Below are positions 26,547 through 36,245 of a stretch of 64,000 bases of DNA, one piece after another. The position numbers were made by a program, and so were the translations under genes. The notes below the pieces were generated by a model. That model searched no databases, was not told the DNA's origin, and was given only the letters and a program-made list of their open reading frames with translations. Source of the stretch: Pseudomonadota bacterium (GTDB lineage: Bacteria > Pseudomonadota > Gammaproteobacteria > Burkholderiales > Thiobacillaceae). The stretch covers positions 62,001 to 126,000 of the forward strand of contig JAJZPR010000005.1 of NCBI GenBank assembly GCA_021847835.1, written 5' to 3'. Each line of letters begins with the position of its first letter. Position 1 is the stretch's first letter.

Positions 26547-27372
26547 GCCGCGCGCGCAGTTCGGTTTTCAGGCGCGTGTCGTCGAGCACGCGCGACTCGT
26601 TGAGAAAGGACAGCAGCGCGGGCGACAGCACCTTCTGCGCTTCCGCGCGCGGGATGCGCGGGGATCTCGGCAGGCCGAAATGGTCCGCCACCATGTCGAA
26701 GTAGTCGCCCATTTTCTTCACGCTGCCATCCACCGCGTGATAGACGCGGTTGGTTCGCCCCCGGAACAGCGCAAGCCACACCAGCCGGGCGAGGTCGTCG
26801 GCGTGGATGTGGTTGGTGTAGCTGTCCTCTGCGCTCGTCACCGCCGGCGTCTGCTTGCGGATGCGCTCGAGCGGCAGGCGCTCTGCCGCATAGATGCCGG
26901 GCGCGCGCAGGATGACGAGCTTGATGCCGTTGCGCGCGGCGAAGCGGCGCAGCCGGCGTTCCGCGTCCACGCGGCGCCTGGCGCGCGCGCTTTTCGCCGC
27001 GGTCGGGCGGTGTTCGAAAACCCTCTCGCCCTTGCAGTCGCCGTACACGCCGCTGGTGCTGATATAGACCAGCCGCCGTGGTAGACTGCCACGCTTTGCC
27101 AGCGCCGCGAGCAGGCGCAGGGTGCGCGGGTCGCCTTCACCCTCGCCGGGCGGCGGCGCCAGATGCAGCACCCAAGGCGACAAGCCGGCAATGCGATCGA
27201 GGCTTTTGCGCCGGTCGAGATCGGCGGCCACGGGTGTGGCGCCGTCCGCGCGGATGCGCGAAACCGATGCGGCCGAGCGGGCGATGCCCAGGACGCGCAC
27301 CTCCGGATGCGCGGCGGCGAGGCGGCGGCCGATGTCGCCCATGCCTGCGATGAGCAGCGAGTGTTTTTTCAT
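26494..27372 (-). CDS. NAD-dependent epimerase/dehydratase-like SDR protein
   Basis: A 292-residue extended SDR protein. The nucleotide-binding segment is IAGMGDIGRRLA (a GxGxxG variant), the Ser/Tyr-type site is VYISTSGVYGDCKG, and a dinucleotide-fold core follows. It lacks a clear YxxxK pair at the usual spacing, as in YeeZ-like atypical SDRs. No substrate can be named. The gene is next to and overlaps fxsA tail to tail, and it diverges from the reductase gene at 27388 with only 15 bp between starts. Confidence 0.8.
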   Translation of the reverse strand: MKKHSLLIAGMGDIGRRLAAAHPEVRVLGIARSAASVSRIRADGATPVAADLDRRKSLDRIAGLSPWVLHLAPPPGEGEGDPRTLRLLAALAKRGSLPRRLVYISTSGVYGDCKGERVFEHRPTAAKSARARRRVDAERRLRRFAARNGIKLVILRAPGIYAAERLPLERIRKQTPAVTSAEDSYTNHIHADDLARLVWLALFRGRTNRVYHAVDGSVKKMGDYFDMVADHFGLPRSPRIPRAEAQKVLSPALLSFLNESRVLDDTRLKTELRARLRYPDVETFLRTLPARA

Positions 27373-27387
27373 TTGCGAATTTTAACC

Positions 27388-28404
27388 ATGTCTTACCAGG
27401 TAACGATCCAGCCAAGCGGCCATAAGTTCCTCGTCAACGAGGACGAGACCATACTCGCCGCCGCCCTGCGCGAAGGTTTCACCCTGCCTTACGGCTGCCG
27501 CAACGGCGCCTGCGGCTCGTGCAAGGGCAAGGTGCTCGAAGGCGAGGTCGATCACGGCAAGTATCAGGAAAACACCCTGAAGAGCCACGAGATCGCCGAG
27601 GGCCGTGCGCTGTTCTGCGTGGCGAAACCCCTGTCCGATCTGGTGATCGAGGCCCGTGAAATCCGCGCCGCCGGCGAGGTGCCGGTGAAGACCCTGCCCT
27701 GCCGCGTGCAGAAACTGGAAAAGCTGGCGGACGACGTCATGCTGATGCAGCTGAAACTGCCGGCCAATGAACGCCTGCAATTTCTCGCCGGCCAGTACAT
27801 CGACTTTCTGTTGAAGGACGGCAAGCGCCGCAGCTATTCCATTGCCAACCCGCCGCATGCCGACGAGTTCATCGAACTGCATCTGCGCCATGTGCCGGGC
27901 GGCCGCTTCACCGACCATGTGTTCTCGGCCATGAAGGAAAAGGACATCCTGCGTTTCGAAGGCCCGCACGGCAGCTTCTTCATCCGCGAGGAATCGGACA
28001 AGCCCATGATCTTCGTCGCCGGCGGCACCGGCTTCGCGCCCATCAAGGGCATGCTCGAGCACCTGTTCGCCGAGGAAAGCGGCCGCCAGATGGTTCTTTA
28101 CTGGGGCGCGCGCGCGAAGAAGGATTTGTACATGGCCGAACTGCCGGTGCGGTGGCAGCAGGAACACGGGAACTTCAGCTTCATCCCCGTGCTGTCCGAT
28201 CCCGCGCCGGAAGACCAGTGGCAGGGTCGGACGGGTTATGTGCATCAGGCGGTGCTGGAGGATTTCGACGACCTGTCCGGCTTCGAGGTGTACGCCTGCG
28301 GCGCGCCGGTGATGGTCGATGTCGCGCGCGAGGGCTTCACCAGAACCCGCGGCCTGCCCGAGGATGCGTTTTTCGCCGATTCCTTCGTCTATCAGGCGGA
28401 TTGA
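27388..28404 (+). CDS. 2Fe-2S ferredoxin/FAD oxidoreductase (CDP-6-deoxy-glucoseen reductase-like)
   Basis: A 338-residue protein with an N-terminal plant-type ferredoxin domain (CRNGACGSCKGKVLEGEV with a final C near residue 72), an FAD domain (RRSYSIANPPH) and an NAD(P)H domain (GGTGFAPIKGMLEHL, then VYACGAPVMVD). This is the layout of phenol hydroxylase or AscD-type reductases, which feed electrons to an oxygenase or other partner. Betaproteobacteria usually annotate this gene as CDP-6-deoxy-delta-3,4-glucoseen reductase, without sugar genes nearby. No partner enzyme is present here. Confidence 0.87.
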   Translation: MSYQVTIQPSGHKFLVNEDETILAAALREGFTLPYGCRNGACGSCKGKVLEGEVDHGKYQENTLKSHEIAEGRALFCVAKPLSDLVIEAREIRAAGEVPVKTLPCRVQKLEKLADDVMLMQLKLPANERLQFLAGQYIDFLLKDGKRRSYSIANPPHADEFIELHLRHVPGGRFTDHVFSAMKEKDILRFEGPHGSFFIREESDKPMIFVAGGTGFAPIKGMLEHLFAEESGRQMVLYWGARAKKDLYMAELPVRWQQEHGNFSFIPVLSDPAPEDQWQGRTGYVHQAVLEDFDDLSGFEVYACGAPVMVDVAREGFTRTRGLPEDAFFADSFVYQAD

Positions 28405-28416
28405 ACAGAAGGACCG

Positions 28417-29604
28417 CTAGTCGGCGTTGCGGCAAAGTGCCAGCGCCTTTTTCACGTGCTCGCAGGCCTCGCCGGGCTGGCCGCTCTGTTCCTTGAAGGC
28501 GGCCAGCGCAAGGTGGCCGTCGATATTGGGCGCCACGGCGATGCTGGCCTCCGCATAGCTTTGCGCCTTGCCCCACAGACGTTCATGGGCGCACAAGTCG
28601 GCCAGTGACATCAGCAATGCGCCGTCATGCGGGTGGGCTAGCAGCCATTTTTCCGCCTGTTCGATCTGGCCCAGCGGCTTATTGCCGATGAAACGCCCAT
28701 AGTGTGCCGCCAGGGTTTCGTCCCAGGATTTGTCGAGCGCCTCTTCCAGTATGGAAACGGCGCCATCCGCATCGCCGGCGGCGGCAAAGGCGCGGGCAGC
28801 TTCCAGCGCCACGGCGGGATGGGGTTTTTCGCTGTCCGGCATTCTTTTCCAGTACTCCGCGAGACTCTTGCCATCGTGCATCCGGCGCTTGATGTTGCCC
28901 AGATGCGCGGCGCGGCGGGTGAGCAGGAGCGCGGTCGGGTCCAGCGCATTGGCTTTGGCCAGCTGTTCGGCGAGCTTGAGCACTTCGTCCCATTGGCCAA
29001 GCTGCTGGCGTGTCTTGAGTTCCAGGCGCGCGAGCGCGGTATGGGTCGGCATCAGCAGCTTGCCGGCTTCGATTGCGGTGAGCGCGCCGGGGAGATCGCG
29101 CTCTTCCAGTTTCGCTTCCGCCTCGGCATACAGCGCGGCCAGCGGCCTGTCATTGTCCTTCGCCTCCGCCAGATAGGCGTCGCGCCGGCCATGGGCGCGG
29201 GACTCGTGCGCCGACCGCGCGGCGAGCACGCGCGCCAGCATTTCGCGGCGCGGCTCGGCGGTGAATTTGGCGGAGAGTTTTTCGGCCTCCTGGAAACGGC
29301 CTTCCAGATAGGCGGCCAGCGCATCGGTGAAGCCGGCATTCTGCCGTTCGGCTTCCTTGCGTGCCTTCCGCTCGCGCACCGTCCGCGGCAGGTTCAGCGT
29401 GGCGACGGCCAGCCGGGTGAGCATGTAGGCGCCGCCCATCAGCAGCGCGAGCAGCAGGATGAAGCTGATGAAAGACAGTTCGGCGCGCCACGGCGGATAG
29501 ACCAGCACGACATAGCCGGGGTCGTAGCGCCCCGCCAGCGCAAGGGCGACGGCAATGACGGCGACGATGATGAGACTGATCAGCCAGCGCAAGGGCGTAC
29601 CCAT
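28417..29604 (-). CDS. hemY: Haem biosynthesis-associated membrane protein HemY
   Basis: A 395-residue protein with two N-terminal helices (about 5-24 and 40-62, where the intervening part is YDPGYVVLVYPPWRAELS) and a C-terminal TPR-like region. Bacterial HemY of this family is not the Bacillus oxidase of the same name, and its role in tetrapyrrole synthesis is not settled. It abuts hemX with no gap and ends the hemC-D-X-Y run. The C-terminal ending QPGEACEHVKKALALCRNAD is family-like. Confidence 0.9.
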   Translation of the reverse strand: MGTPLRWLISLIIVAVIAVALALAGRYDPGYVVLVYPPWRAELSFISFILLLALLMGGAYMLTRLAVATLNLPRTVRERKARKEAERQNAGFTDALAAYLEGRFQEAEKLSAKFTAEPRREMLARVLAARSAHESRAHGRRDAYLAEAKDNDRPLAALYAEAEAKLEERDLPGALTAIEAGKLLMPTHTALARLELKTRQQLGQWDEVLKLAEQLAKANALDPTALLLTRRAAHLGNIKRRMHDGKSLAEYWKRMPDSEKPHPAVALEAARAFAAAGDADGAVSILEEALDKSWDETLAAHYGRFIGNKPLGQIEQAEKWLLAHPHDGALLMSLADLCAHERLWGKAQSYAEASIAVAPNIDGHLALAAFKEQSGQPGEACEHVKKALALCRNAD

Positions 29605-30621
29605 TTATTCTTTGTTGTCCGGCCTGGTGTAGGACTCTATCGCGGCCAGGCTTTCCTTGAGTTCGGGCAGTCTTGGGGCGGTGTTGAGGGCGGCCAGCTT
29701 GCGCAGTTCGGCCTGCGCGGCGGCGACGGCGGCGTCCTGGGTGTTGAAATAGCGGGCAAGCAGCCTGCCCGCGGCATTCAGGTCGGCCTGATAGCCGGCG
29801 GCGTCGCGCGACAGCAGGGAAAGCCGCGCGGTCAGCAGGCGCAGTTTCAGATTCTGGCGCAGGAAGTATTCCTGTTCGGGCGCGAGCAGCGCGGGCTCGC
29901 CCTCATCCAGCCGGCGGATCTGCACCAGGTTCTTGAACTCGGTCAGCAGGTTCTGGGACAGCGTGGCTGCGGGTTTGTCGTTCTTGGCGGGTTTTTTGGT
30001 ATGGGTGCTGGACAGGGGCCACTGCTCGACATTTTCGGCCAGCGTGCCGAGCTTCAGGCTGATGCCGGTCTGGTCGACGAAGGGCGTGGCATGCAGGCGC
30101 GCCAGGTCGTTGGCGATGGCCCGGCGCAGGCGGGTGAACTGGGGCTTGTCCAGTCGTTGCAGGCGCTGGTCGGCGGTTTCCAGCGCGATGATGGCGGCCC
30201 TGACGTTGCCGGCGAGCTGGAGTTGCTGGCTGGCGGTGAGCAGGATCTGCTCGATGTCGAAAAGGGCCCACTGGTCGCGGTCGCGCGCGCTCTCCTTGTA
30301 CAGCGCCTCCAGCGCCTGCCGCTGTTCCTGGGAAGCTGCCAGTTGTGCTTCCAGCTGCGAGATGCGCGCAAGGTTCTGGCGGGTGAGATCGTCGGCATTG
30401 CGCGCCAGCAGGCGGCTTTCCTTGGTCGAGGCCTCGAACTCGGCCAGCTTGCGCGCCAGGTCGGTCTTCACGCCGCGCGACTGATCGCGGCTGTTGAGCC
30501 ACGAGGCGGCGGCCAGCGCGATGGCAACGACCGCCAGCAGCACTCCCCAGTTGATGGCAAGGGAGCGGCCGGCGGGTGGCGACGGGCTGGCAGGAGGCGT
30601 CGGGTTGGTCGGTTCGGTCAT
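29605..30621 (-). CDS. hemX: HemX family membrane protein
   Basis: A 338-residue protein with a Pro-rich N-terminal tail, one transmembrane helix (about 22-42) and a long coiled-coil segment (SQLEAQLAASQEQRQALEAL and neighbours). HemX is often annotated as uroporphyrinogen-III C-methyltransferase, but it has no methyltransferase fold; a scaffold role is more likely. It overlaps hemD by 4 bp and abuts hemY. Confidence 0.9.
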   Translation of the reverse strand: MTEPTNPTPPASPSPPAGRSLAINWGVLLAVVAIALAAASWLNSRDQSRGVKTDLARKLAEFEASTKESRLLARNADDLTRQNLARISQLEAQLAASQEQRQALEALYKESARDRDQWALFDIEQILLTASQQLQLAGNVRAAIIALETADQRLQRLDKPQFTRLRRAIANDLARLHATPFVDQTGISLKLGTLAENVEQWPLSSTHTKKPAKNDKPAATLSQNLLTEFKNLVQIRRLDEGEPALLAPEQEYFLRQNLKLRLLTARLSLLSRDAAGYQADLNAAGRLLARYFNTQDAAVAAAQAELRKLAALNTAPRLPELKESLAAIESYTRPDNKE

Positions 30622-31388
30622 GATTGGAAGAATTTAATCATAGTCCGCATTGTGCCGGCATCTCCGGCGGCTGCGACATGGACGGAAGTCATGCCCAATT
30701 GCCGGGCGGCCTCGGCAATGCGCTCGTGCGGCACGAAGGCCGGCACGGATTTGAACGAATCCCAGGTGCGGCCGAGCATCTCGCGCAAATTGGCCAGGCC
30801 TTCGCGGCTGGTCAGGATGATGGCGGAGAATGGCTGTCTTTCGTGCTGCCGCAGGAGCGGGGTGATGTCCGCATCGGGCCTCGCCCGCCGATAGCACTCC
30901 GCATATTCGACCGAGGCGCCGCGCCGGGCGAGGGTCTGCGCCATCAGTTCGCGTCCGCCCTCGCCGCGGAAAATCACGATGCGCTTGCCCGCGACATTCT
31001 GCAATTCGGGCAGCGCCAGCAGGGCTTCGCTGTCGGACTGCCCCGATGGCGCGATGACTTTGTTGATGCCGCTGACCTTCAAGGCCCACGCGCTGCCCTG
31101 GCCGACCGCCGCCACGCCGAGTCCGCGCGGCCAGTTCTGGTCCGGGTCCAGGTATTCGAAGGCCCTGGCAACGGCGGTGGGGCTGACGAAAATGGCGAGA
31201 TCGAACTCGTTCAGCCTGTCCAGAACCTCCGCAAGCCGATCCGCTTGCGATGGCTCCCTGATTTCGATCGCCGGAAAGACCACCGGGACGCCGCCGGCGT
31301 CGCGGATCATCCGGCTCAAGCCGGCGGCCTGTTCCGCGGGCCGGGTGACCAGGATGATTTTGCCGGCCAGGGGCGTGGCTGTCATCAC
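30618..31388 (-). CDS. hemD: Uroporphyrinogen-III synthase
   Basis: A 256-residue two-lobed HemD. Family stretches include [12 protein letters not shown] at the start, [14 protein letters not shown] and a C-terminal [16 protein letters not shown]. It closes and rearranges hydroxymethylbilane to uroporphyrinogen III. It overlaps hemC by 4 bp and hemX by 4 bp, so the four hem genes form a tight operon. Sequence conservation in HemD is always low, and the call relies partly on this context. Confidence 0.92.
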   Translation of the reverse strand: MMTATPLAGKIILVTRPAEQAAGLSRMIRDAGGVPVVFPAIEIREPSQADRLAEVLDRLNEFDLAIFVSPTAVARAFEYLDPDQNWPRGLGVAAVGQGSAWALKVSGINKVIAPSGQSDSEALLALPELQNVAGKRIVIFRGEGGRELMAQTLARRGASVEYAECYRRARPDADITPLLRQHERQPFSAIILTSREGLANLREMLGRTWDSFKSVPAFVPHERIAEAARQLGMTSVHVAAAGDAGTMRTMIKFFQS

Positions 31389-32314
31389 GCCGCAAGCGCG
31401 GAAAGGATGGCGTCCGCGCCCTGCCCGCGCAGGGCGTCGGCGAGCTGCAGGCCAAGGGCTTCCGGGGCTTCCGCGCTGCCCGTGGCTTCGGCATGCAGCA
31501 GGGTCTTGCCGTCGGCGGTGGCGACGAAGCCGCGCAGGAACAGCGTGTCCTCGCGCATTACGGCGTAGGCGCCCAGCGGCACCTGGCAGCTGCCGCCCAG
31601 TTGGCGGCTGACTTCGCGTTCCGCGCGCACGCAGGCGGCGGTCTCGGCGTGGTGCAGGGGCGCGAGCAGGGGCAGCAGGTCTTTGCGATCGGCGCGGATT
31701 TCGATGCCGAGCGCGCCCTGTCCCGCGGCAGGCAGGCTTTGTTCCGGTTCCAGCAGGGCAGCGATGCGGTCCGCAAAGCCCAGACGCTTGAGCCCGGCGG
31801 CGGCGAGGATGATTGCGGCGTACTGGTCCTCGTCGAGCTTGCGCAGACGCGTGTTGACGTTGCCGCGCAGGGGCCGGATGTCCAGATGCGGATAGCGCGC
31901 GCGCAGCTGCGATTCGCGGCGCAGGCTGGAGGTGCCGACGACGCTGCCAGGCGGCAGTTCGGACAGCTGGCGGTACTGGTTGGAGACGAAGGCGTCGCGC
32001 GGATCCTCGCGCGCGCCGATGGCGGCAAGCGCGAAGCCGTCGGGCAGGACCATGGGCACATCCTTCAGCGAGTGCACCGCCAGGTCGGCGCGGCCGTCCT
32101 GCAAGGCCTGTTCGAGTTCCTTGACGAACAGGCCCTTGCCCCCAATCTTGTTCAATGTGACGTCGAGGATGCGGTCGCCCTGCGTGGTCATGCCCAGCAG
32201 CTCCACCCTGAGGCCCGGATGCAGCGCCATCAGGCGGTCGCGGATGTGGTGGGCCTGCCAGAGGGCCAGTGCGCTTTCACGGGTGGCGATGACGAGAGGG
32301 CGATCGGGAAGCAT
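31385..32314 (-). CDS. hemC: Porphobilinogen deaminase (hydroxymethylbilane synthase)
   Basis: A 309-residue HemC. Motifs: [30 protein letters not shown] (catalytic Asp region), [16 protein letters not shown], and the dipyrromethane-cofactor cysteine in [12 protein letters not shown]. It joins four porphobilinogens. First gene of the hem operon; its promoter should lie in the 92-bp spacer shared with the divergent thioredoxin-fold gene. Confidence 0.96.
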   Translation of the reverse strand: MLPDRPLVIATRESALALWQAHHIRDRLMALHPGLRVELLGMTTQGDRILDVTLNKIGGKGLFVKELEQALQDGRADLAVHSLKDVPMVLPDGFALAAIGAREDPRDAFVSNQYRQLSELPPGSVVGTSSLRRESQLRARYPHLDIRPLRGNVNTRLRKLDEDQYAAIILAAAGLKRLGFADRIAALLEPEQSLPAAGQGALGIEIRADRKDLLPLLAPLHHAETAACVRAEREVSRQLGGSCQVPLGAYAVMREDTLFLRGFVATADGKTLLHAEATGSAEAPEALGLQLADALRGQGADAILSALAA

Positions 32315-32406
32315 GGGCTTGGTAGTAAATTACACTGTCGCGCGGCCAGGATTTGCCGCACATTAATGATGTATGGCGCGAGCCGCACCCGGAAGGTAAT
32401 GATTCA

Positions 32407-32889
32407 ATGAAAGCAAGGCACTTTATTCTCGCCATTCTAGCATGGTCGCTGGCGCTGCCGGCCCTTGCAGCGAGCCGTGGCGACGTGCCCATGGCCGAGG
32501 ATCTGCGGGCCGAGGGAAAGCTGGCCACGAGCCGCAAGGTGCCGATCATGCTGCTGTTCACCAGCCCCTTCTGCGGCTACTGCGATCGGGTGAAGGAAGA
32601 ATATCTGGGGCCCATGAGGGACGATCCGGCCTATCGCGACAAGGTCATCATCCGCCAGATCGAGGTGGGCTCCGATTGGAACCTGATCGGTTTTGACGGG
32701 AAGAAAACCACGCACGGCAGCTATGCTTCCAGCCAGAAAGTCGTCATGGTGCCGACCATCAAGGTGGTCGATGCGCAGGGCAGGGAACTGGCGAAACCCA
32801 TCGTCGGATTTCTCACCGCCGATTTCTATTTCGGCTTCATTCAGGATGCAATGAACGAGGGACTGGAGAAAATGCGGGGGAGGAAGTAG
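32407..32889 (+). CDS. Periplasmic thioredoxin-fold protein
   Basis: A 160-residue protein with a signal peptide (cleavage near ALAASR, about residue 22) and a thioredoxin-like domain. The redox motif is CGYC in FTSPFCGYCDRVK, and the cis-Pro is in VVMVPTIKVVD. It resembles SoxW/thioredoxin_7-type periplasmic proteins. The substrate is unknown. It is monocistronic, divergent from hemC, and ends in repeat hairpin A5. Confidence 0.8.
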   Translation: MKARHFILAILAWSLALPALAASRGDVPMAEDLRAEGKLATSRKVPIMLLFTSPFCGYCDRVKEEYLGPMRDDPAYRDKVIIRQIEVGSDWNLIGFDGKKTTHGSYASSQKVVMVPTIKVVDAQGRELAKPIVGFLTADFYFGFIQDAMNEGLEKMRGRK

Positions 32890-32957
32890 GGGCCAGGGGA
32901 TGCGCTTCGCGCTTTAAACAAATGGCGCGCCCTTCGGACGCGCCATCCCTGGCCCCT
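32888..32957. repeat. Short inverted-repeat element A5 between convergent genes
   Basis: AGGGGCCAGGGGA (32888-32900) pairs with TCCCTGGCCCCT (32946-32957). A second hairpin, ATGGCGCG/CGCGCCAT around CCCTTCGGA, is nested inside. It sits between the stop codons of the thioredoxin-fold gene and algR and may end both transcripts, although no T run follows. Confidence 0.75.
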
Positions 32958-33720
32958 AATCCCTGAGCAGTTCGCGCAACAGCGAATACTGACGGCGGCT
33001 GACCGGCAACGGCTGGTCGATCCCGCGCAGGCGCACGTAGTGCCCTTCATCGCTGCCAGGGATCTTGCCGATCTGGTCGATCTTGTCGCGTGCCACCAGG
33101 CAGTTGCGATGGATGCGCAGGAAGCGGTCGCCGAACTCGCTCTCCAGCCTGACCAGCGATTCCTCCAGCAGGAACTCGTGCTCGGCAGTCTTGACGGTCA
33201 CGTATTTCAACTCGGCCTTGAAGTAGAGGATTTCCACCACCGGCACCAGTTTCAGGCGGCCCTTTTCTGACAGCGACAGATGCGTGCGCGACCTGGGGTG
33301 GGCCAGGCGCAGCGCGTCGAGCATGGCGGTGTTGAGGTGCCGTGCCTTGGCGAGCGCGGCGGCCAGGCGCTCGGCCCTGACCGGCTTCATCAGATAGTCC
33401 ACCGCGTTGACTTCGAAGGCTTGGCAGGCGTAGTTGTCGTAGGCTGTGGTGAAGATGATCGCAGGCGCGCGCGCCAGCTTCTGCATGTGCTGGGCGACCT
33501 CGATGCCGTCCATGCCGGGCATGCGGATGTCCAGCAGCACGGCGTCGGTCTGTTCGCGCTGGACATGTTCGAGGGCGTCCATGCCGTTGTCGGCCTCGCC
33601 TACGATCTGCAGGGCCAGTTCGCGCCCGCAGTCTTCCAGCACTTCGCGCAGACGGCGGCGCGCGGGCGCCTCGTCATCGACGATGAGCAGGCGCAAGGGG
33701 GCGGGTTGGCTGGGAGGCAC
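32956..33720 (-). CDS. algR: LytTR-family response regulator AlgR
   Basis: A 254-residue regulator with a receiver domain ([14 protein letters not shown], phospho-acceptor near D64 in AVLLDIRMPGMDG, K in YLMKPV) and a C-terminal LytTR DNA-binding domain (about 150-252, with FLRIHRNCLVARDKI). AlgR-type regulators control type IV pili and surface behaviour. The start is uncertain: GTG at 33720 gives the usual length, and TTG at 33696 is an alternative. The gene overlaps the algZ 3' end by 47 bp, so kinase and regulator are coupled. Confidence 0.9.
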   Translation of the reverse strand: MPPSQPAPLRLLIVDDEAPARRRLREVLEDCGRELALQIVGEADNGMDALEHVQREQTDAVLLDIRMPGMDGIEVAQHMQKLARAPAIIFTTAYDNYACQAFEVNAVDYLMKPVRAERLAAALAKARHLNTAMLDALRLAHPRSRTHLSLSEKGRLKLVPVVEILYFKAELKYVTVKTAEHEFLLEESLVRLESEFGDRFLRIHRNCLVARDKIDQIGKIPGSDEGHYVRLRGIDQPLPVSRRQYSLLRELLRD

Positions 33721-34723
33721 GGGTATAAGGCAGGGTGATATGGACTTGATAAACGGCGCCCATGGGCTGGGACTTGAGCGTGGCGTCCAGGTCGAAGTGC
33801 AGCGCCAGACGTTCGCGGATGTTGGCCAGCGCCAGCTTGTTGCCGGTGTGGCTGGACGCGTTTTCCGTGTAGGGGTTGCGGATGACGATGTGAACGCTGT
33901 CGCCGCTGCGGTAGATGTTGAGGCTGACTTCACCGGGTTCGCGGCTGGGCTCCACGCCGTGATAGATGGCGTTTTCCACCAGCGGCTGGATGACGAGCGG
34001 CGGGATGAGGGCGTCCTGCGGCATCTTGTCGATATGCCAGTCAACGGTGAGGCGCTCGCCCAGGCGCAGTTGTTCCAAGCCGAGATAGGCGCGGGTCAGC
34101 TCGACTTCGTCCGCCAGGGTGGTGAGTTCGCGGTTTTCGCGCATCAGCGCGCGAAAGAGCTCGGACAGATCCTCCAGCGCGCGCTCGGCGCGCCGCGGGT
34201 CGGAGCGCACCAGCGACAACACCGCGTTGAGGCTGTTGAACAGGAAGTGCGGGCGGATGCGGGCCTGCAGCGCCTGCAGCCGGGCTTCGGTGACGGCAGG
34301 CGACAGCGCCTTGCTGCGCAGATGGAAATAGATCAGCAGCAGTCCCGCGAGCGCGGCGCTGAAAGCGGCGGTCTGCGCCGGGGTGAGAATTTGCGAACCG
34401 GGCAGCAGCCAGACGAGCAGCAGCGAAGTCAGCCAGGGAATGAGGGTTGCGGCGAAAAACAGCGCGGCCATGCCAAGCGGGTAGGCCGGCTTTCTGAGCA
34501 GGGGGCTCGCGAGGCACAGCGCCAGCAGGGTCAGCAGCAGGGCGGGCTGGATCAGCACCGAGCGCTCGGCGAACAGCGCGACTCCCCCGGCGAGATCGGA
34601 TGCCGCGGCCAGCGCGGCGAAAACGGCGCCGGCCTCGACGGCGAGAATGGCCCGCAGGCTGGTGCCGAGGTGGCAGAAATTCGGCAAAACGCCCGGCGGG
34701 TTGTTATGATTTTTGCTTTGCAT
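33674..34723 (-). CDS. algZ: LytS-family sensor histidine kinase AlgZ (FimS-like)
   Basis: A 349-residue kinase with four hydrophobic helices (about 25-135), then a His-kinase domain with H159 in [18 protein letters not shown] and an N box in [15 protein letters not shown]. The G boxes are degenerate, as in the family. It should phosphorylate AlgR, encoded by the overlapping next gene. It starts only 14 bp from argH, which is read the other way. Confidence 0.9.
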   Translation of the reverse strand: MQSKNHNNPPGVLPNFCHLGTSLRAILAVEAGAVFAALAAASDLAGGVALFAERSVLIQPALLLTLLALCLASPLLRKPAYPLGMAALFFAATLIPWLTSLLLVWLLPGSQILTPAQTAAFSAALAGLLLIYFHLRSKALSPAVTEARLQALQARIRPHFLFNSLNAVLSLVRSDPRRAERALEDLSELFRALMRENRELTTLADEVELTRAYLGLEQLRLGERLTVDWHIDKMPQDALIPPLVIQPLVENAIYHGVEPSREPGEVSLNIYRSGDSVHIVIRNPYTENASSHTGNKLALANIRERLALHFDLDATLKSQPMGAVYQVHITLPYTRASQPTRPLAPAHRR

Positions 34724-34737
34724 CGATAAGAACGCAC

Positions 34738-36120
34738 ATGGACAAGAATTCCGGGGCCTGGTCGGGCCGCTTTTCCGAGCCGGTCGACGAACTGGTCAAG
34801 CGCTATACCGCTTCCATTCCCTTTGATTATCGGCTGGCCGAGTTCGATATAAAGGGTTCGCTCGCCCATGCCCGCATGCTGGCCCATGTCGGCGTGCTGT
34901 CGGCGGAGGATCTTGCCGCCATCGAGCGCGGCATGGCCGGGATACTGGACGAGATCCGCGCCGGCCGCTTCGAATGGTCGCTCGACCTGGAGGACGTGCA
35001 CCTCAACATCGAAAGGGCGCTCACCAACAAGATCGGCGACGCCGGCAAGCGCCTGCACACCGGGCGCTCGCGCAACGACCAGGTGGCGACCGACGTACGC
35101 CTCTACCTGCGCGACGCCATCGACCGCATCCAGGCCGGCATCCGCGCCTGCCAGATGTCGCTCCTGGACCTGGCCGAGGCGCATGCGGCCACGGTCATGC
35201 CCGGCTTCACCCACCTGCAGGTGGCGCAGCCGGTGACCTTCGGCCACCACATGCTGGCCTATTTCGAAATGCTCGCGCGCGACCACGCGCGGCTCGCCGA
35301 TTGCCGCAAACGGGTCAACCGCCTGCCCCTGGGGGCCGCCGCGCTGGCCGGCACCAGCTACCCGATTGACAGGGAGTTCGTGGCGCGCGAGCTGGGTTTC
35401 GACGGCGTGTGCGGGAACTCGCTCGATGCGGTGTCGGATCGCGACTTCGCCATCGAATTTGCCGCCGCGGCCTCGCTCGTCATGGTGCACCTGTCGCGCC
35501 TCTCGGAGGAGCTGATCCTGTGGATGAGCCCGCGCTTCGGCTTCATCGACCTCGCCGACCGCTTCTGTACCGGCTCCTCCATCATGCCGCAGAAGAAGAA
35601 TCCCGACGTGCCCGAACTGGTGCGCGGCAAGACCGGCCGCGTGTTCGGCCACCTCATGGGGCTCCTGACCCTCATGAAAGGCCAGCCGCTCGCCTACAAC
35701 AAGGACAACCAGGAGGACAAGGAACCCCTGTTCGATACCGTGGATACCCTGGCGGACACCTTGACCATCTACGCCGACATGCTGAAAGGCGTCAAAGTGA
35801 AGCCCGAGGCCATGCGCCGCGCGGCCACAGAAGGCTTTTCCACCGCCACCGACCTCGCCGACTATCTGGTGAAAAAAGGCCTGCCCTTCCGCGACGCCCA
35901 CGAGGCCGTGGCGCGCGCCGTGCGCGCCGCGGAAACCCGTGGCTGCGACCTGGCGGAGTTGTCACTGGCCGAGTTGCAGGCCTTCAGCCCGCTGGTGGAT
36001 GAGGACGTGTTCGCCGTGCTGACCCTGGAAGGCTCGCTCGCCGCCCGCAATCACATCGGCGGCACCGCCCCCGAGCAGGTCAGGGCCGCCGTGGCGCGGG
36101 CGCGCGCGGCGATTGCCTAG
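34738..36120 (+). CDS. argH: Argininosuccinate lyase
   Basis: A 460-residue lyase of the fumarase/aspartase superfamily. The signature [15 protein letters not shown] holds the catalytic Ser, and [12 protein letters not shown] and the His of TFGHHMLA are also present. It splits argininosuccinate to arginine and fumarate. Length is normal (455-470). Next to algZ-algR, as in many proteobacteria, but with a very short divergent spacer. Confidence 0.97.
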   Translation: MDKNSGAWSGRFSEPVDELVKRYTASIPFDYRLAEFDIKGSLAHARMLAHVGVLSAEDLAAIERGMAGILDEIRAGRFEWSLDLEDVHLNIERALTNKIGDAGKRLHTGRSRNDQVATDVRLYLRDAIDRIQAGIRACQMSLLDLAEAHAATVMPGFTHLQVAQPVTFGHHMLAYFEMLARDHARLADCRKRVNRLPLGAAALAGTSYPIDREFVARELGFDGVCGNSLDAVSDRDFAIEFAAAASLVMVHLSRLSEELILWMSPRFGFIDLADRFCTGSSIMPQKKNPDVPELVRGKTGRVFGHLMGLLTLMKGQPLAYNKDNQEDKEPLFDTVDTLADTLTIYADMLKGVKVKPEAMRRAATEGFSTATDLADYLVKKGLPFRDAHEAVARAVRAAETRGCDLAELSLAELQAFSPLVDEDVFAVLTLEGSLAARNHIGGTAPEQVRAAVARARAAIA

Positions 36121-36122
36121 CC

Positions 36123-36222
36123 AAGGCAAAAGGCAAAAGGCAAAAGGCAAAAGGCAAAGCATCCTGGCTGCCTTCGGTTTTCATTTTTGAATTTTGCTTT
36201 TTGACTTTTGCCTTTTGATTTT
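36123..36222. repeat. Heptad inverted-repeat element C1 (argH-marR spacer)
   Basis: Five exact AAGGCAA units (36123-36157) are mirrored by TTTTGCTTTTTGACTTTTGCCTTTTG (described as the arm 36192-36219). It lies between the convergent ends of argH and the MarR gene and could form a long weak hairpin. It has the same heptad length and AGG register as the A and B families but different bases. Confidence 0.8.
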
Positions 36223-36245
36223 CCTCCCCCTAAACCGCGTTTTGC

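Noticed and set aside
29605-30621. HemX as a uroporphyrinogen methyltransferase
   Set aside because: The protein is a membrane anchor plus coiled coil, without SAM-binding motifs.
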